Shown in pieces: positions 32,290 through 36,453 of a stretch of 36,453 bases of DNA. Source of the stretch: Planctomycetota bacterium (lineage in GTDB: Bacteria; Planctomycetota; UBA1135; GCA-002748355); contig JALUUL010000055.1 in NCBI GenBank assembly GCA_027021385.1, forward strand, positions 1-36,453, written 5' to 3'. Below the pieces are notes generated by a model. That model worked only from the letters and a program-made list of their open reading frames with translations, searched no databases and was not told the origin of the DNA. The position numbers were made by a program, and so were the translations under genes. Every line of letters starts with the position of its first letter. The stretch's first letter is position 1.

Positions 32290-33603
32290 TCAGGCGGCGC
32301 GCGTCCGCCGGTGGTCGCGCCAGCAGAAGAGGGCGGCCCCGAGCGCCCCGGTGTAGATCGAGTCGGGGGAGATGTTGATCGTCTTGTCCCCGTAGTTCTC
32401 CCGGACGAGTTCGCGAAGCGCGTTCACGGCGGCCTCGTTCTTGGCGACCCCGCCCGTGAACGTGAACTCGTCCTCGATCCCGCCCGAGCGGGCGAGCAGG
32501 GACATGGCCCGAAGGATGATCGCGCGATGCAGGCCGGCGAGGATGTCCTCGCGCTTCTCGCCCAGGGACAGCCGCTCCCGGAGTTCCGCGCCGGCGAAGA
32601 CCGTGCAGGTCGAATTGATCTTGACCGGCCTGTTCGACTCGCAGGCCAAAGGGCCGAGTTCATGCAGGCCGAGATTCATCTCGTCGGCGATGTATCCGAG
32701 ATAGCGCCCGCACCCCGCCGCGCAGCGGTCGTTCATCTGGAACGAGGTCACGATGCCGTTCTCGTCCACCTGGATGGCCTTCGTGTCCTGGCCCCCGATG
32801 TCGAGCACCGTCCTCGTCCCCGGGAACATCGCGTGGGCGCCGAGGCCGTGGCAGAGGATCTCCGAACGGATGCTCTCCTTCGGGAAGGGAAGGGTCTGCC
32901 TTCCGTAACCCGTGCCGACCGATCCCCCCTCGATCATTTCGAGTTCGCGGACGGCGGCGATGGCATCGCCCAGGGCCTCGGGCGCCCCCTCGAGGTCCGC
33001 GAGGGCGGCCGAGGCGTGGGCCGCGAAGGCGTCCTCCGCCGCGGGCATGTTCTCGACCTCGAGGATGGCCTTGTCGTAGAGCCCCACGAGGAGGTCGTAG
33101 GGGACCCCCCGCCCCCGGGCCTCGCTCTCCGCGAGGCTCAGGTAGCGGCTCCCGGCGAGATCGCGGAAGAAATCGCTCTTGCGGCTCGAGCCCTCGGCAT
33201 AGAGCTCCGAGACCTCCTCGTTCATCGTGGAGAGGACGGTGTCCGCCGCGAGCACGACCGCCGGATCCTCCTTGCGCTCGTCCAGGATCTTCCGGATCGT
33301 CACGCAGAGGTTGTCGAGCTGGGCCCTGTACTGCTTCTCCCGGAACCTAAGTTCGAGGGCCTTCAGGAGTCTCCCGCACTCCTCCTCCCCGACGCCCCGT
33401 CCCTTGAGATCCCGCTCGATCAGCCCGAAACGGGCGTCTATCAGGGCCTCCCCGGACGCCACCTCGCAGGCGACCTCGTAGTTGCTGCGGCTGTTCGTGA
33501 TGCCGCGGCCGAGGATCCGCCCCTCCTCGTCGAGGACGACGGACTTGGTCGTCGTCGACCCCAGATCGATTCCGACGAAATACCGGAGACTCGTCATGCT
33601 CAC
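32290..33603 (-). CDS. bcrA: Benzoyl-CoA reductase subunit A (ATPase/activator, BcrA/BadF)
   Basis: A 437-residue ASKHA ATPase, the larger partner of BcrD and of the same length as Thauera BcrA. It has the N-terminal phosphate loop [29 protein letters not shown], and the cluster cysteines in [12 protein letters not shown] and [12 protein letters not shown]. It also has the insert of about 130 residues (roughly 55-220) that distinguishes A from D subunits. The reading frame can start at GTG 33603, which overlaps the bcrB stop as GTGA, or at ATG 33597 two codons later; the ATG is equally plausible. It is required for the oxygen-sensitive ATP-dependent reduction of benzoyl-CoA to the 1,5-diene. 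Confidence 0.94.
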   Translation of the reverse strand: MSMTSLRYFVGIDLGSTTTKSVVLDEEGRILGRGITNSRSNYEVACEVASGEALIDARFGLIERDLKGRGVGEEECGRLLKALELRFREKQYRAQLDNLCVTIRKILDERKEDPAVVLAADTVLSTMNEEVSELYAEGSSRKSDFFRDLAGSRYLSLAESEARGRGVPYDLLVGLYDKAILEVENMPAAEDAFAAHASAALADLEGAPEALGDAIAAVRELEMIEGGSVGTGYGRQTLPFPKESIRSEILCHGLGAHAMFPGTRTVLDIGGQDTKAIQVDENGIVTSFQMNDRCAAGCGRYLGYIADEMNLGLHELGPLACESNRPVKINSTCTVFAGAELRERLSLGEKREDILAGLHRAIILRAMSLLARSGGIEDEFTFTGGVAKNEAAVNALRELVRENYGDKTINISPDSIYTGALGAALFCWRDHRRTRAA

Positions 33604-34901
33604 GCCCCCCGGGCCGCGACCCCGGCCCGCTTCTGTTCGATCATCTGGAAATAGGACTCGAGACGGTTCTTGATGTTCGCCGCCGAGAAGTATCTCGGAT
33701 CGACGAGGTCGCTCTCGATGAAGCCCCCCGGCTTCCCGGTCCGGTTCTCGACCTCGCGCAGCATCATCAACTGTCCCGCGCTGAAGGAATTGCAGCTCTT
33801 GATCGAGTTGATCAGAAGACCGTCGGCCTCGTACTCCTCGACGTACCGGACGAGCATGTCCACGCGCGAGGGGAGATTGAGGTTCGTGTAACAGCCCATG
33901 CAGTATTCCGCGAGGGTCTCGAGCGGACGGGAGGGGTCATGACGGAATCCGTTGTCGTAGACCCCGCCGACCTTCGTGTAGGAGGAAGCGACGACGACGG
34001 CGCCCTCTTCGGCGAACATCCGCCAGAACTCCCGGAAGCTCGTCCAGTTCGGCGGCCCCTCGACGACGATCCGGTACTTCTCCGGCCCCATCTCGCCGTC
34101 GGGGGTGATCGGCCCCTTCCCCAGGCGGACACGCTCCTCGATCTCCGCCCTCAGGGCCTCGTAGTAACCGACGGCCTCCTCGCTGCCCCGGAAGGCGGTG
34201 AAGATCGGTCCGATGTAGTAGACCCCGCCGAAGTAGGCGTCGATCGGGGAGGGTTTGTTCCTGGCGGATTCGAGGACCGCGACGAGGTCGTCCTCCGCCT
34301 TCGCGGACCTGGCGAGCTCCTCCTTGAGGCGGTCCTCGTCGTAGGCCCGCCCCGAGACCTTCTCCATCGCCGGGATGACCTTGTTCCTCAACTGGTCGAC
34401 GACGTACTTCCGCATCGAATCCGTGATCTCGCCGTCCCCCTGGTAGGGCACGTGGAGCATCGCGACCGGCGCGTCGTATTCCTCGCGGAGGATCTCGAAC
34501 CACTTCATGAACGTGAAGCAGCCCGTGTAGGAGAGGAGGAGGAGATCCGGATCGGGAAGCCTCTCCCCGGTCGGTCCGATGTTCCCCGATTCCATCATTC
34601 CGAGGTCGCACTTGACGTAGGTGCACACGTCCTCGGAATGGCCGGCCTTCTCGGCCAACCGGATGTAATCCCTCGACTTCCCGCGCATCGCCGATTGGAG
34701 GGCGTTGATCTCGGGCAGGACGGGGAGGAGGTCGAAGGACCGCAGGAGTTCGGTCAGGTTCCCCGGGACGAAGGTGTAGGCGCATTTCTCCCCGGTCTCC
34801 GGAGCCCGGGCCAACCGGGAGTAATGGGCCGCGATCATGTTCTTCTGGCGGATCTGGGACGAGTCCTTCTGCGCCGCCTTGGATTCTTCCTTCTTGTTCA
34901 T
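33600..34901 (-). CDS. bcrB: Benzoyl-CoA reductase subunit B (BcrB/BadE)
   Basis: A 433-residue member of the 2-hydroxyacyl-CoA dehydratase D-component family that forms the active-site half with BcrC. Conserved segments include [60 protein letters not shown] and [13 protein letters not shown]. The last five cysteines include the probable [4Fe-4S] ligands. GGAG 7 bases before ATG 34901 supports the start. It begins one base after the bcrC stop codon. Lengths and the C-B-A-D order are those described for Thauera aromatica. Confidence 0.94.
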   Translation of the reverse strand: MNKKEESKAAQKDSSQIRQKNMIAAHYSRLARAPETGEKCAYTFVPGNLTELLRSFDLLPVLPEINALQSAMRGKSRDYIRLAEKAGHSEDVCTYVKCDLGMMESGNIGPTGERLPDPDLLLLSYTGCFTFMKWFEILREEYDAPVAMLHVPYQGDGEITDSMRKYVVDQLRNKVIPAMEKVSGRAYDEDRLKEELARSAKAEDDLVAVLESARNKPSPIDAYFGGVYYIGPIFTAFRGSEEAVGYYEALRAEIEERVRLGKGPITPDGEMGPEKYRIVVEGPPNWTSFREFWRMFAEEGAVVVASSYTKVGGVYDNGFRHDPSRPLETLAEYCMGCYTNLNLPSRVDMLVRYVEEYEADGLLINSIKSCNSFSAGQLMMLREVENRTGKPGGFIESDLVDPRYFSAANIKNRLESYFQMIEQKRAGVAARGA

Positions 34902-34902
34902 C

Positions 34903-36075
34903 TCAGACTCCGCTCCAAAGCTTGATCGAATCGGCGAAGGTGCCGGCCTGTTCCCGGATCACCTGGAACTGGCCGTTGTTCTCCGCGTACTTGAACGCGG
35001 TCCAGGGGATGCCCGCCTTTTCGACGGCCTTGACGACCATCGGCTGATCGAGAAGGGCGGGATCGCAGAAGCTGGGCGCGCAGAAGATCACTCCCTCGGC
35101 CCGGCTCCCCTCGACCCTCTCGACGAGTTCCTTGCCCTTCCCCCGCTCGTCGATGTAACGGGTCGGACTCTCCATCGAGTCGTCGAGGAAGGCCTGGACC
35201 AGGCGGTCCATCGGATCCCCGTCCTCGGGGATGTCGTGCAGCAGCCAGCGGTGGATCTGCACGAGGTCGTCGTCGACGATGTAGCAGCCGGCCCGTTCGA
35301 GCGTCTTGATCAGGCCCAGCGGGGGCTGCTCGCAGAAGGATCCGGTCAGGAGGATCCTCGCCTGGTCCATGGGTTTCCGGTCCTCGTCCGCCCGGACCCC
35401 GTCGAGATACTCGCGGAGCATCGCCGTGAACTCCTCGACCGGAAGAACGAGCCCCGCGCGCATCAGCACGTAGAGTTCCGCGCTCGGCACCTTCCAGGGC
35501 TCCCGGATCCGGAGGTCGTAGACCTCCCGGACGAGAGCGCGGTTCTCGTTGAAGACCCGGATCGACTCCCGGAGGGCTTCGGGCTCCAGGGGTTTCGCCC
35601 CCCTCCGCTCGAGTTCGGAGGCCAGTTCCTCGAGTTCGTGGCGATAGAACATTCCGCCGAGTTCCGGCTCGAAGACCTGGGGCACGTCGAGATAGCGGGA
35701 AAGCTTGTCCGGGAACTTGAGCTTCCAGATCCCCGAGAGATTCCGGATCACGTCGCAGATGGCCGGGAAGAGCATGCCGTCCAGGCAATCCAGGCTCCCG
35801 TTCAAGCCGAGTTCGATCGTCGATCTCGGGATGTGGCAGATATAGGACTGGTAGAAGGCGTCCCCCCGGATGATCTCGAGGTCGTCTCCGCCGCCGAGGA
35901 TCCCGACGGGCAGGCAGCCCTGGGCGTGCAGGAGTTCCCGGGGGACGTAGATCGGCATGTAGCCGATCGCGAGACCTCCGGTCCGCTCCTTCCAGCGGCG
36001 GACCGTCGTGAACTCGTAGTCCCGGTAGATCTCCTCCGACCGTTCGGCGAGCGTCTTCGGATCGGCGGCGCTCAT
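34903..36075 (-). CDS. bcrC: Benzoyl-CoA reductase subunit C (BcrC/BadD)
   Basis: A 390-residue 2-hydroxyacyl-CoA dehydratase D-component family protein, the partner of BcrB and close in length to characterised BcrC (about 386). Typical segments are AIGYMPIYVPRELLHAQGCL, YICHIPRSTIELGL, LLTGSFCEQPPLGLIKTLE, FCAPSFCDPALLDQP and the C-terminal YAENNGQFQVIREQAGTFAD. The ATG at 36075 overlaps the dch stop (ATGA) and has GGAGGAA upstream. Another in-frame ATG lies four codons earlier. A longer upward extension runs only through the antisense of dch and is not supported. Confidence 0.94.
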   Translation of the reverse strand: MSAADPKTLAERSEEIYRDYEFTTVRRWKERTGGLAIGYMPIYVPRELLHAQGCLPVGILGGGDDLEIIRGDAFYQSYICHIPRSTIELGLNGSLDCLDGMLFPAICDVIRNLSGIWKLKFPDKLSRYLDVPQVFEPELGGMFYRHELEELASELERRGAKPLEPEALRESIRVFNENRALVREVYDLRIREPWKVPSAELYVLMRAGLVLPVEEFTAMLREYLDGVRADEDRKPMDQARILLTGSFCEQPPLGLIKTLERAGCYIVDDDLVQIHRWLLHDIPEDGDPMDRLVQAFLDDSMESPTRYIDERGKGKELVERVEGSRAEGVIFCAPSFCDPALLDQPMVVKAVEKAGIPWTAFKYAENNGQFQVIREQAGTFADSIKLWSGV

Positions 36076-36453
36076 GCGTTCCTCCATTCGGGTTTCCGTT
36101 TCTCGAGGAAGGCCTGGAGCCCCTCGACGGGGTCCTCGAGCTTCATCAGTTCCTCGACGTAGAGGCGCTCCGCCTCGGCGAGGTCGCGCCTGAAGCGCGC
36201 CCCCATTCCGGCCCGCAGGGCGCGCACCCCCATGCGGAGGCTGGCCGCCGACTTCGGGAGCAGCCGGTCGCGGATCCATTCCAGCGCGGCCGCCTCGGGA
36301 TCCTCGGCGCAGGCGTCCGCGAGCCCCTGGGCCGCGGCCTCCTCGCCCGAGAGGTCCCGCCCGCCGAGACAGATGTCCTCGGCGAGCCCGCGCCCGATCC
36401 TCTCGGTCAGGAAGACCGAGGCGACCGGCGGGAACACGCCCAGCACGATCTCG
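36072..36453 (-). CDS. dch: Cyclohexa-1,5-diene-1-carbonyl-CoA hydratase, C-terminal part (cut by window edge)
   Basis: About 126 C-terminal residues of a crotonase-family enzyme; the start lies beyond the window. The visible part begins EIVLGVFPPVAS and continues with ERIGRGLAEDICLGGRDLSG and KSAASLRMGVRAL. The C-terminal EDPVEGLQAFLEKRKPEW is the usual crotonase end. Sequence style and the position directly before bcrC, with a four-base overlap, point to Dch. This enzyme adds water to the diene produced by benzoyl-CoA reductase, giving 6-hydroxycyclohex-1-ene-1-carbonyl-CoA. A general enoyl-CoA hydratase is the alternative. Confidence 0.82.
   Translation of the reverse strand, partial: EIVLGVFPPVASVFLTERIGRGLAEDICLGGRDLSGEEAAAQGLADACAEDPEAAALEWIRDRLLPKSAASLRMGVRALRAGMGARFRRDLAEAERLYVEELMKLEDPVEGLQAFLEKRKPEWRNA

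Overview
The window is very GC-rich bacterial chromosome, densely coded, with G/C-rich third codon positions and many 4-base stop/start overlaps. An Mla-type lipid transport cassette and several exported lipoproteins point to a Gram-negative organism. The secreted repertoire (sorbosone-dehydrogenase/diheme lipoprotein, beta-helix exoprotein, large exported proteins of unknown role) looks planctomycete-like to me. That placement is an inference from domain style, not from a marker gene. I saw no tRNA, rRNA, CRISPR array or insertion sequence.

The main theme is aromatic acid breakdown through benzoyl-CoA, with both known strategies in one locus. At the left (about 1.7-7.4 kb) is an aerobic box region: a divergent BoxR-type regulator (HTH plus shikimate-kinase domain), boxC and boxB, then a small thioredoxin-fold [2Fe-2S] protein and a NuoF-like flavoprotein. 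BoxA, the usual BoxB reductase, is not in the window, and the NuoE/NuoF-like pair sits where an electron donor for BoxB would be expected. An AT-rich patch with TGCA palindromes between boxR and boxC looks like the operator region. At the right end (29.7-36.45 kb), on the minus strand, is an anaerobic operon: dch (cut by the window edge), bcrC, bcrB, bcrA, bcrD, an SDR dehydrogenase and a GNAT acetyltransferase. An Rrf2 regulator with three Fe-S-type cysteines follows. At 11.1-13.4 kb lies a monooxygenase/Old-Yellow-Enzyme fusion of the 2-aminobenzoyl-CoA (or salicylyl-CoA) type, so CoA esters of substituted benzoates may also be handled.

Between these blocks are other genes. The most striking is at 9848-10945 (minus strand): an exported thioredoxin-like protein whose reading frame crosses an in-frame TGA exactly where the first cysteine of a CGPC motif belongs. 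A perfect 8-bp hairpin follows at the position and with the loop expected of a bacterial SECIS element. I read it as a selenoprotein with a UGPC active site. From 13.4 to 19.2 kb runs a translationally coupled series: arfB (apparently with a CTG start), an APC permease fused to USP and PTS-EIIA domains, a 4HBT thioesterase, and a beta-lactamase/M28 peptidase fusion. From 19.3 to 23.6 kb is an Mla-type cassette (MlaE, MlaF, MlaD, TPR lipoprotein) headed by an RsbW-like kinase and a STAS protein. From 29.4 back to 23.6 kb (minus strand) is a three-gene run of secreted proteins, ending in a beta-propeller fused to a family-5 solute-binding protein.
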